DNA of 64,000 nucleotides, from positions 744,001 to 808,000 of the forward strand of contig NZ_FXWJ01000002.1 of the NCBI RefSeq assembly GCF_900177795.1. The letters are read 5' to 3'. A model generated the notes under the pieces. It was not told where the DNA came from and made no database searches. It saw nothing but the letters and a program-made list of their open reading frames with translations. Shown here one piece after another: positions 50,891-58,404 of this stretch; positions within the stretch are counted from its first letter, which is position 1; each line of letters starts with the position of its first letter. The DNA comes from Plantibacter elymi (nom. nud.) (GTDB lineage: Bacteria; Actinomycetota; Actinomycetes; Actinomycetales; Microbacteriaceae). The position numbers and the translations under genes are program-made.

Positions 50891-52021
50891 TCAACCGGCC
50901 GAGCAGGTGGGCAGCTTGCTCGTGTCGGCTCCGTCCGCGATGGCCTTGAGCGCCGCGATCGAATCGTCGAGGGTCTTCACAGCGAAGACCGTCAAGCCGT
51001 CCGGGACGTGTCCGGCGACCTCGTCGCAGTTGCTCTCCGGCGCCAGGAACCACTCGGCCCCGGCGTCCTTCGCGCCGAACAGCTTCTGCCGGATGCCGCC
51101 GATCGCGCCGACGTTCCCGTCGGCGTCGATCGTCCCGGTACCGGCGACGTCCTTCCCGCCGTTGAGCTCACCCGGGGTGAGCAGGTCGATCATGCCGAGT
51201 GCGAACATCATGCCGGCGCTCGGGCCGCCGACGTTGTCGAGCTGGATGGTGATGTCGACGGGGAGGTCGTAGGTGGTCTTGGTACCGATGCCGATCACGG
51301 TCGAGGTCGTCCCGTCGGACGCGGTCGCGGTCGTCGGCGTGATCTCGACGGTGCTCGCCGCTCCCCCACGCATGATGTCGAGCGTGACCGGCTTGTCCGT
51401 GCCGTTGGCGTTGATCGCGTCCCGCAGGCCGGCCAGGCCGGTCACCGGCGTGCCGTCGACCGCGACGATCTCGTCGTCGAGCCGCAGTACACCCTGCGCG
51501 GGAGCACCCTCCGCGATCTGTGCCACCACGATGTGCTCGGGAACCTCGTACCCGAGCTCGCGCAGCGCCGCCGCGACCGAGTCCTGCTGCGAGTCGACCA
51601 TGAGGGTCGCGTTCTGCTCGTCGCGCTGCTCGGTCGTGACTCCGGGCGGGAAGTAGAGGTCCATCGGCACGACGGCGCGGCTCGGGTCGAACCAGGCCGA
51701 GACGATGTCAAGCCAGCCCGGGCTCCGTTGCGGATTCCCGACCAGCTGGACCGTCAACATGTCGAGCGTGCCGCCCGTGTCGTAGGTCTGCTCGTCGTGG
51801 ACCTCGATCAGCGGGACGTCGCCGTCATCGCCCTCGGTCGTACCCAGCACGTTGAACACGGGACCCGGCTGTTCGATGACGTACGGCGCGGGTACCGCCG
51901 ACAGCACGCCGAGGAGGACGAGCGAGAGGCTGAGCACGATCCACCCGAACCGGGCGCGACGGTTGCGACCCTGACCGGTCGGCGCCGAAGCGGTGGGAGC
52001 CTCATCGGCGAAGAGCGACAT
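50891..52021 (-). CDS. PDZ domain and Lon-type serine protease (YlbL family)
   Basis: 376 residues. One N-terminal transmembrane helix (about 26-45) anchors an extracytoplasmic PDZ domain (about 160-235, QGVLRLDDEIVAVDGTPV) and a Lon-type protease domain. The Ser-Lys dyad is Ser268 (NVGGPSAGMMF) and Lys313 (GGIRQKLFGAKDAG), 45 residues apart as in Lon. No ATPase domain. Same position as Rv3194c between UPF0182 and DUF2342 genes. A TATGGT -10 lies about 45 bp upstream. Confidence 0.92.
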   Translation of the reverse strand: MSLFADEAPTASAPTGQGRNRRARFGWIVLSLSLVLLGVLSAVPAPYVIEQPGPVFNVLGTTEGDDGDVPLIEVHDEQTYDTGGTLDMLTVQLVGNPQRSPGWLDIVSAWFDPSRAVVPMDLYFPPGVTTEQRDEQNATLMVDSQQDSVAAALRELGYEVPEHIVVAQIAEGAPAQGVLRLDDEIVAVDGTPVTGLAGLRDAINANGTDKPVTLDIMRGGAASTVEITPTTATASDGTTSTVIGIGTKTTYDLPVDITIQLDNVGGPSAGMMFALGMIDLLTPGELNGGKDVAGTGTIDADGNVGAIGGIRQKLFGAKDAGAEWFLAPESNCDEVAGHVPDGLTVFAVKTLDDSIAALKAIADGADTSKLPTCSAG

Positions 52022-52141
52022 GCAAGCCTTCCGGAGTGTTCGCGGTGGGCGGAAACCCGACCAACCATACCCCGGCGATTCTTCAGCGAGGTGCGACTAG
52101 CGTAGAAGGCCCAGCACCGAGCTATCTGAGAGGCGGCTGAC

Positions 52142-53539
52142 GTGCCAGAGGATTCCGACAAGAGTCCGGAGGACGAGTTCCGCGACATGCTCCGCGAGCT
52201 CCTCTCCGGCAACGGTTCGTTCGACCCGAGCCAGCTCGCCGGCGCCGCCGGCCTCCCCAGCGATCCGGCCAGTCTCGCTGCGCTCATGTCGCAGCTCCAG
52301 GGTGCACTCCACTCCAGTGGCGACGGCATCAACTGGGACACCTCACTCCAGCAGGCGAAGACCATCGCCGGAGACGGCGCCCAGGACACGACGCCCGAGC
52401 AGCGTGCGGCGTTCGAGCAGGCGTTCCACATCGCCTCCCTGTGGCTCGCCGACGTCACCGACGTCGCCGAGCTGTCGAGCGAACCGGCCCTGTACACGAG
52501 GACGCGCTGGGCCACGAAGACGATGCCGTTCTGGACGCAGCTCGCCGAGCCGGTGGCCACGAACATCGCGAACGCCCTGACCGGCGTGCTCACGGAACGC
52601 GCGCCCGAGGAGCTGTCGAGCATGATCGCGAACGCTGGACAGCTCGTCCGCGGGATCGGCGGCACGCTCTTCGCGATGCAGCTCGGACAGGTCGTCGGTC
52701 AGCTCTCCAAGGAGGTCGTCTCCGGCGGCGACATCGGCATCCCGCTGCTCGACGACAACGAGGCCGCCCTGGTCCCCCAGAACGTCGCCGACTTCGGCGA
52801 GGGCCTCGACATCCCGGCGGATCAGGTCCAGATCTACCTGGCGGTCCGTGAACTCGCCCACGCACGACTCTTCCGCCACGCCCGCTGGCTCCGCCTGCAC
52901 CTCATCTCCTCGATCACCGACTTCGCGCGCGGCATCCGGATCGACACCGAGCGACTCGAGGAGCTCGCCGAGAGCTTCGATCCGTCGAACCCCGAGGAAC
53001 TCCGGGAGGCCATGACGAGCGGGGCACTCATCCCCGCCCGAACCGAGGCGCAGGATGCGAGCCTCGCTCGACTCGAGACGACGCTCGCCCTCATCGAGGG
53101 CTGGGTCGACGTGGTCACCGCGGCAGCCACCGAGCGTCTCCCCCGCTCCGCGGCCATCGCGGAGACCGTCCGCCGACGCCGCGCCGCCGGTGGGCCGGCC
53201 GAACAGGCCTTGGGCGCGCTCGTGGGACTCGAGCTGCGACCCCGCCGCCTGCGCGAGGCTGCGCAGATGTGGCAGCAGGTCACCGACGCCGTCGGTACCG
53301 CGCAGCGCGACGCCCTGTGGTCGCACCCCGACCTCGTGCCGACCGCAGCCGACATCGACGCCCCGGAGGCGCTCATCGCGCGCCTCGAAGCGGAGGCCAG
53401 GGGCGAGCGTCCCGAGCAGGACGAGATGGATCTCGCGCTCGAAGACCTCCTCCGTGGCGAGGAACGCGGCGACCAGCACGACGACGAGCCCGGTTCGGAG
53501 CCCTCCGGCCCGAACGGTGCCGGCGGTCCCCCGGTCTGA
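52142..53539 (+). CDS. Zinc-dependent metalloprotease-like protein (DUF2342)
   Basis: 465 residues matching the actinobacterial DUF2342 family (Rv3195-like). Core: MQLGQVVGQLSKEVVSGGDI, VQIYLAVRELAHARLFRHARWLR with clustered His residues proposed to bind metal, and FDPSNPEELREAM. The acidic, disordered C-terminus has about 40 residues rich in Asp/Glu/Gly/Pro. Proteolysis has not been shown for the family as far as I can state. GTG at 52142 has GAGAGG 8 nt upstream and a TAGCGT -10. Confidence 0.87.
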   Translation: MPEDSDKSPEDEFRDMLRELLSGNGSFDPSQLAGAAGLPSDPASLAALMSQLQGALHSSGDGINWDTSLQQAKTIAGDGAQDTTPEQRAAFEQAFHIASLWLADVTDVAELSSEPALYTRTRWATKTMPFWTQLAEPVATNIANALTGVLTERAPEELSSMIANAGQLVRGIGGTLFAMQLGQVVGQLSKEVVSGGDIGIPLLDDNEAALVPQNVADFGEGLDIPADQVQIYLAVRELAHARLFRHARWLRLHLISSITDFARGIRIDTERLEELAESFDPSNPEELREAMTSGALIPARTEAQDASLARLETTLALIEGWVDVVTAAATERLPRSAAIAETVRRRRAAGGPAEQALGALVGLELRPRRLREAAQMWQQVTDAVGTAQRDALWSHPDLVPTAADIDAPEALIARLEAEARGERPEQDEMDLALEDLLRGEERGDQHDDEPGSEPSGPNGAGGPPV

Positions 53540-53551
53540 TCCACAGCGACG

Positions 53552-53585
53552 CTCCACAGCCGGCCCTTCCGGGCGGGCTGTGGAG
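53552..53585. terminator. Terminator after the DUF2342 gene
   Basis: Hairpin with arms CTCCACAGCC and GGCTGTGGAG plus an inner GGCCC/GGGC stem, 13 bp after the stop codon. Confidence 0.75.
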
Positions 53586-53626
53586 AGTGCCGACGCGACC
53601 GGTCGTCGAACCGCCATCATCGATGG

Positions 53627-54496
53627 ATGACGACGCGCCTCGATCCCAGGAGACCACTGCTCTGGCGAACCCCGCACAGCCTGCAGGTGGGAGTCGATGA
53701 AGCGGTCGTGCTCGACAGCGTCCGGACCGAGACCGAGCAGGTCGTCGCGGCACTGCGTGCCGGCTTCCCGGCTCTGGTCGAACGACGACTGCCGGACGCC
53801 TTCGACGTCCCAGCCCAGGAGTTCGATCGCGTCCTCGCGACGCTCGACCCGGTGATCGAGCACGACGGCCCCACCTCCGGACCCGCTGTGACGCACCGGG
53901 TCGTCGTGGACGGCGCGAGCCCGGCGGCCGAGCTCCTCCGACGCCTCCTCACCGAGCAGGAGGCGGTCGGACTCCTGCCGCCGGAGTCCGGGTCGACGTC
54001 GACCGGGTCGCAGCGCGGCCACGTCGACGTCGCCGTCCTCTTCGCCGACTTCGTCATCCCGCCGAGCCGGTACACGCGTTGGCTGCGCGACGACGTCCCG
54101 CACCTGCCGGTCGTCTTCAGCGACCGTGTCGTCCGGATCGGACCGTTCGTGACACCCGGTTCAGGGCCGTGCCTGCACTGCGTCGAGCTGCACCGCACCG
54201 ACGACGATCCGGCCTGGCCGGCCGTCGCATCCCAGCTCCTCGGGCGCCGCTCACCACTCGACACCCAGCTCCTCGGCGCGGAGGTCGCGACCCGCGTGAC
54301 CCGCTTGGTGCTCCGACACCTCGACGCGTCCCAGCCCATCCTCGCGAGCACCCAGCTGGTGGTCGACGCCGCGACCGGTGGGGTCAGGCGCCGCGTCGTC
54401 CGGGAGCACTCGAGGTGCGCATGCCGAGCTCTGCCAGGAATCGCGACGGCTCGCGTCGACCCCCACGTTGCTGCGTCTCGGACCAGGACAGGTTGA
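53627..54496 (+). CDS. ThiF/cyclodehydratase-like protein (Rv3196-like position)
   Basis: 289 residues. The layout resembles the E1-like or leader-binding partner proteins of azole-peptide (TOMM) cyclodehydratases: N-terminal winged-helix-like part, central Rossmann-like VDVAVLFADFVIPPSRY, then FVTPGSGPCLHCVELHRTDDDPAW and a late HSRCACRA. The CxxC and CxC pairs suggest one zinc site. No YcaO or precursor peptide gene is nearby. Its final 113 bp overlap the end of the convergent uvrD2 gene. The start ATG has no strong ribosome-binding site. Confidence 0.68.
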   Translation: MTTRLDPRRPLLWRTPHSLQVGVDEAVVLDSVRTETEQVVAALRAGFPALVERRLPDAFDVPAQEFDRVLATLDPVIEHDGPTSGPAVTHRVVVDGASPAAELLRRLLTEQEAVGLLPPESGSTSTGSQRGHVDVAVLFADFVIPPSRYTRWLRDDVPHLPVVFSDRVVRIGPFVTPGSGPCLHCVELHRTDDDPAWPAVASQLLGRRSPLDTQLLGAEVATRVTRLVLRHLDASQPILASTQLVVDAATGGVRRRVVREHSRCACRALPGIATARVDPHVAASRTRTG

Positions 54497-56117
54497 GCAG
54501 CCGCTTGGCGCGCGTGATGCCGACGTAGAGGAGCCTTCGCTCCTCGTCCGCCTGTTCGAAGTGTTTCGCGTAGGAGATCGGCAGATACCCCTCGGAGAGC
54601 CCGATGAGGTGCACCGCCTCCCACTCGAGGCCCTTCGCCGAGTGCAGTGTCGCCAGCGTGACCGCCTCGACCGTCGGCTCGTGCTGCGCCGCCTGCCGGA
54701 GTTGCAGCTCATCCGTGAAGGCCCGGAACGAGGTCCCCTCCGGCGCCTGGTCGACGAGCCCCATGATCGCGTTGAGCGACTCCCAGCGGTCGCGCACCGC
54801 GCCGCCGCCGTCGGGCGGGTCCTGGCTCCAGCCGAGCGACCGGAGCACGTCGCTCACAGACTTGAACAGGGGCTCACCGCTGATCGAGACGGAGGCCGCG
54901 CGGAGCTGGAGCAGGGCCTGCCGTACCTCGGGCAGCTCGAAGAAGCGCTTGGAGCCGTGCATGACGTAGGGGATGCCCGCTTCGCCGAGGGCCGTCTCCA
55001 ACGCCGCCGCCTGGACGTTGATCCGGTAGAGCACGGCGATCTCCGAGGCCGGGACGCCCGCCTGCAGCTGCACGAGGATCTCCGAGGCCACGCCTCTCGC
55101 CTCGGACAGCTCGTTCGGGTACTGCCGCAGGCCGACCGCCGGCGTCTCGGGCCGTGCGGTCTGGGTGCCCTCGTCGTCTCGTGCGGTTGCCGCTGAGAGG
55201 TGCAGTGCCCCCGGGCGACCCCGCATGAGGGTGTTCGCCGCGGCCACGACCGGCGGGGCGGAACGGTAGTTGCGCTCGAGCCGGACGACCGTGGCATCGT
55301 GGTACCGGGTCGGGAAGTCGAGCAGGTAGTCGGAACGGGCACCGGCGAAGGAGTAGATGGTCTGACTCGCATCGCCGACGACGCACACGTCCCGTCGTCC
55401 GCCCAGCCAGAGTTCGAGGAGTCGGTGCTGCAGCGGCGAGACGTCCTGGTACTCGTCCACGACGAAGAAGCGGTACTGCTCGTGCACCTGCATGGCGACG
55501 GCGGGCTCGGTCTCGATCATGCCGGCGCAGGCGAGCAGGACGTCCTCGAAGTCGATGCGCCGGCGCTCGTCCTTCAGCTGCTCGTACGTCTCCTGGAGCG
55601 AGACGACCTGCTCGAGGGACAGCTTGGCCGGCAACGGCCGGTTCGACGCCGCATATTGCTCGAGGGTCAGGCCGGACACCTTGCGCCATTCGATCTCGCC
55701 CGCCACATCGCGCAGGGTCGCCGTGTCGACCCGCAACCGGAGCCGTTCGGCCGCGTGCCCGAGCACCCGGCCCTTGCTCTCGACGAGCGCAGGCACCTGT
55801 CCGCCGACGACCTGGGGCCAGAAGAAGTTCAGCTGCGAGAGCGCGGAGGCGTGGAAGGTCCTGGCGGAGACCCCCTCGGCTCCGAGTGCCCGGAGCCGGC
55901 CACGCAGTTCCGCAGCGGCGCGGCTGGTGAAGGTGAGCGCCATGACGCGCGACGCCGTGTACGTCCCGGTCGCGACCCCGTAGGCGATGCGATGGGTGAT
56001 CGCGCGGGTCTTGCCGGTGCCTGCGCCGGCGAGCATGCACACGGGTCCGCGGAGCGCCTCCGCTGCGACGGCCTGGTCGGGGTCGAGTCCGGCCAGCAGT
56101 TCGGCCGGACTGCTCAT
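54384..56117 (-). CDS. UvrD/PcrA-type DNA helicase (UvrD2-like), short form
   Basis: Superfamily 1A 3'-5' helicase of 577 residues. Motif I GAGTGKT (31-37), Ia TFTSRAAAEL, II VVDEYQD, III VVGDASQTIYSFAGA, IV VVRLERNYRS, V TLHSAKGLEWEAVHL and VI LLYVGITRAK are all present. The chain stops shortly after motif VI, so it lacks the linker and HRDC domain present in mycobacterial UvrD2. SD GAGGG lies 6 nt before the ATG. It is followed on the other strand by the ThiF-like gene with a 113-bp overlap. Confidence 0.9.
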   Translation of the reverse strand: MSSPAELLAGLDPDQAVAAEALRGPVCMLAGAGTGKTRAITHRIAYGVATGTYTASRVMALTFTSRAAAELRGRLRALGAEGVSARTFHASALSQLNFFWPQVVGGQVPALVESKGRVLGHAAERLRLRVDTATLRDVAGEIEWRKVSGLTLEQYAASNRPLPAKLSLEQVVSLQETYEQLKDERRRIDFEDVLLACAGMIETEPAVAMQVHEQYRFFVVDEYQDVSPLQHRLLELWLGGRRDVCVVGDASQTIYSFAGARSDYLLDFPTRYHDATVVRLERNYRSAPPVVAAANTLMRGRPGALHLSAATARDDEGTQTARPETPAVGLRQYPNELSEARGVASEILVQLQAGVPASEIAVLYRINVQAAALETALGEAGIPYVMHGSKRFFELPEVRQALLQLRAASVSISGEPLFKSVSDVLRSLGWSQDPPDGGGAVRDRWESLNAIMGLVDQAPEGTSFRAFTDELQLRQAAQHEPTVEAVTLATLHSAKGLEWEAVHLIGLSEGYLPISYAKHFEQADEERRLLYVGITRAKRLLNLSWSETQQRGGRREPSRFLAELGMRTSSAPGRRGA

Positions 56118-56142
56118 CGGCGGCCCTCGGTGGTGCCGCGCC

Positions 56143-57081
56143 TCATCGAGACCAGGATCCGCGAAGCCACTCGTCGATCACGGCTCGTGCGATCGACGAC
56201 GGTCCGGGGAGGATGACGTCGGTGGCCGGGTCCTCGAGTTCCTCCCGCGTGAACCACCGGAGGTCGAGGATCTCCTGGCCGTCCGGGACGAGCGCCTCCG
56301 GATCCTGATCCTCCGCGAGCGGGGCGACGAAGCCGAGCATGAGCGAGCGCGGGAACGGCCACGGTTGCGACCCGAGGTAGACGGGCTTGCCGAGACGCAT
56401 CCCCGACTCCTCGAAGATCTCGCGGGCGACGGCCTGCTCGAGGGACTCGCCGGCATCGACGTAGCCGGCCAGCAGTGAGTACCGGTTGTGCTCCCACATC
56501 GCGTTCGACCCGAGCAGGATCCGTCCCTGAGGATCGACGACCGCGACGATGACCGCGGGGTCCATGCGTGGGAAGAGTTCGTTGCCGTCGACCGGGCAGT
56601 GCCGTGCCCAGCCGGCGTTGCGGACGGTGGTCGGCGAGCCGCAGTGCGCACAGAACGGCTCGGCGCGATGCCAACCGGCGATCGCCAGCGACGTCGCCAG
56701 GATCCCGACGTCGCGGTCGGACAGCCGGTGTCCGCTCCGGCGGAGGTCGAACCAGCGGTCCTCATCCTCGGTGATCGCGTCGGCATCGGCCTCGGCGAGG
56801 ACCCACAGCAGGATGTCGGTGCCCGGTGGTGTCCCCGGGCTGTCCTCAGTGGTGCTTCCGAGGTAGACCATGAGCTCCGGCTCGGGCAGCTCCGAGGGAT
56901 CCAGGAGGTCGAGCGCGTCGCCGGTCACGAGTGCGCGCCGACCGCGGAGGATGACGGCTCGGGTGTTCGGATCGACCCGCAGTCCGTCGAGCACGTCCGG
57001 TCGTGAACGGAGCTCGCCGTGACGGTCGAGTCCGCCTCTCGCGAGCGGTAGACCGGCGAGTGCGCGAACCTGAATCGTCAT
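56143..57081 (-). CDS. nudC: NAD(+) diphosphatase NudC (NADH pyrophosphatase)
   Basis: Nudix enzyme that cleaves NADH/NAD and, in homologues, removes NAD caps from RNA. 312 residues: a zinc-ribbon-like segment (FCAHCGSPT; RHCPVDG, where the fourth Cys of the E. coli protein is not conserved), the Nudix box GYVDAGESLEQAVAREIFEESGM (in part) and the NADH-specific GSQPWPFPRSLM. ATG at 57081 with GAGAGG 6 nt upstream. Lies 25 bp before uvrD2 in the same direction. Confidence 0.94.
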   Translation of the reverse strand: MTIQVRALAGLPLARGGLDRHGELRSRPDVLDGLRVDPNTRAVILRGRRALVTGDALDLLDPSELPEPELMVYLGSTTEDSPGTPPGTDILLWVLAEADADAITEDEDRWFDLRRSGHRLSDRDVGILATSLAIAGWHRAEPFCAHCGSPTTVRNAGWARHCPVDGNELFPRMDPAVIVAVVDPQGRILLGSNAMWEHNRYSLLAGYVDAGESLEQAVAREIFEESGMRLGKPVYLGSQPWPFPRSLMLGFVAPLAEDQDPEALVPDGQEILDLRWFTREELEDPATDVILPGPSSIARAVIDEWLRGSWSR

Positions 57082-57144
57082 GGACAACCTCTCTGAGGGC
57101 GTGGCGAGCGCGGCTCACCGGGACGGCCCCGTACCCTGGATGTC

Positions 57145-58404
57145 ATGGCCAGATCCCATCTCACTCTAGCCGCGTTGGCCACCTCGGCCGTCGCCGACCT
57201 CCAGGTCCGCGGGTCCGGCGCGCACACCGCCGGCGGCGAGGGGAACTACGACGCGGCCCGTCTCGTGACGGCCGACGGGCGCGAGCTCATCGTGCGCATC
57301 CCGACCTCGCAGCAGGCCGAGACGGAGCAGTCCGCGGACCTCATCGCCCTTCGCGCGCTCACCCCCGGTATCCGCAGCAGGTTGCCCTTCGACGCCCCGA
57401 CCGTCGTGGGCCAACTGCCCGTCGACGGCACTCGCGCCGTGGTGCTCGACTTCGTGGCCGGCAGTCACCTCGACCCGACCGCGCTCGGCCGCGACGAGGT
57501 CCTCTCGGACTCGCTTGGTGCCGCGGTCGCCGCGATCCACTCCCTCCCGACGGCCTTCATCGCGGAAGCGGGCCTCCCGCTGCTGTCCACCGAGCTCATC
57601 CGGGCGGACGCGCACCGCATCGTGTCCCGCGCCGCCGAGACGAGGCTCCTCCCGACCGCCGTCCGGGAGCGCTGGCAGGCGGCCGTCGAGGACCACTCGC
57701 TCTGGCAATTCCAGCCCACCGTCATCCACGGATCCCTCGCCGCCGACCGGGTGCTCGTCATCCGTCAGGACGGCCACGGCCTCGTCAACGGCGTCATCGA
57801 ATGGGGCTCGCTGCGGGTCGGCGACCCGGCCCTCGACCTCCACTGGATCGCGACGCTCGGCGTGACCGGCGAGCAGGCGCTGTCCGCCTACGCGGCCTCG
57901 TGTTCCCGCGGACCCGACCGCTTCGTCACGCTCCGCGCCCGCCTCTACGCGGAACTCGAGATCGCCCGCTGGCTCCTGCACGGCCGCGACAGCCACGACG
58001 AGACCATCGTCGAGGACGCGGTCGCGATGCTCGACGGACTCGTCGACCGCGTGCTCGGCGACGTGACGGACCCCCTCGGTACCACGACCGGACCCGTCCT
58101 CGACGTCGACGAGGTCGAGGACATGCTCGACCGCACGCCGATCGGCTCGTCCTCCCCCGGCATCGCCATGCAGACCGACACCTATGACCGGTCAGAGCTC
58201 GAGCGTGCCCTCGGCCGCGATCCCGGCGGCTCGGAGGACGACGACACCGACGACGGTGAGACCCACGACGATCGCGACCACGTCGGAACCGACGCGGACG
58301 CGAACGCCACGGATCAGATCGACACCTCGTCGTTCGAGCTCTGGGACTCGGCGGCCTCCCCGAAGGACCGCTCCCACTCCGACAGGAGCTCCTCCTCCGA
58401 GTAG
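57145..58404 (+). CDS. APH-like phosphotransferase with degenerate active site
   Basis: 419 residues with the aminoglycoside-phosphotransferase fold: ADGRELIVRIPTSQQAE (N-lobe Arg in place of a Lys), VVLDFVAGSHLDPT hinge, and C-lobe VIHGSLAADRVLV followed by VIEWGSLRVGDPALDL. The catalytic HGDxxxxN motif reads H195-G-S197-xxxD201-R202 and the metal Asp of the IDW motif is Glu219, so catalysis is doubtful. A 90-residue acidic tail follows. ATG with TACCCT 7 nt upstream (leaderless). The last 91 bp overlap the end of adnB. Confidence 0.75.
   Translation: MARSHLTLAALATSAVADLQVRGSGAHTAGGEGNYDAARLVTADGRELIVRIPTSQQAETEQSADLIALRALTPGIRSRLPFDAPTVVGQLPVDGTRAVVLDFVAGSHLDPTALGRDEVLSDSLGAAVAAIHSLPTAFIAEAGLPLLSTELIRADAHRIVSRAAETRLLPTAVRERWQAAVEDHSLWQFQPTVIHGSLAADRVLVIRQDGHGLVNGVIEWGSLRVGDPALDLHWIATLGVTGEQALSAYAASCSRGPDRFVTLRARLYAELEIARWLLHGRDSHDETIVEDAVAMLDGLVDRVLGDVTDPLGTTTGPVLDVDEVEDMLDRTPIGSSSPGIAMQTDTYDRSELERALGRDPGGSEDDDTDDGETHDDRDHVGTDADANATDQIDTSSFELWDSAASPKDRSHSDRSSSSE

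Noticed and set aside
48747-51272. An 841-codon plus-strand open frame, and similar long frames opposite mnhA (2614-4536) and adnB (59316-61421)
   Set aside because: They lie antisense to genes with clear families and have compositions rich in Arg, Glu, Asp and His caused by reading high-G+C codons backwards; no domain is recognisable.
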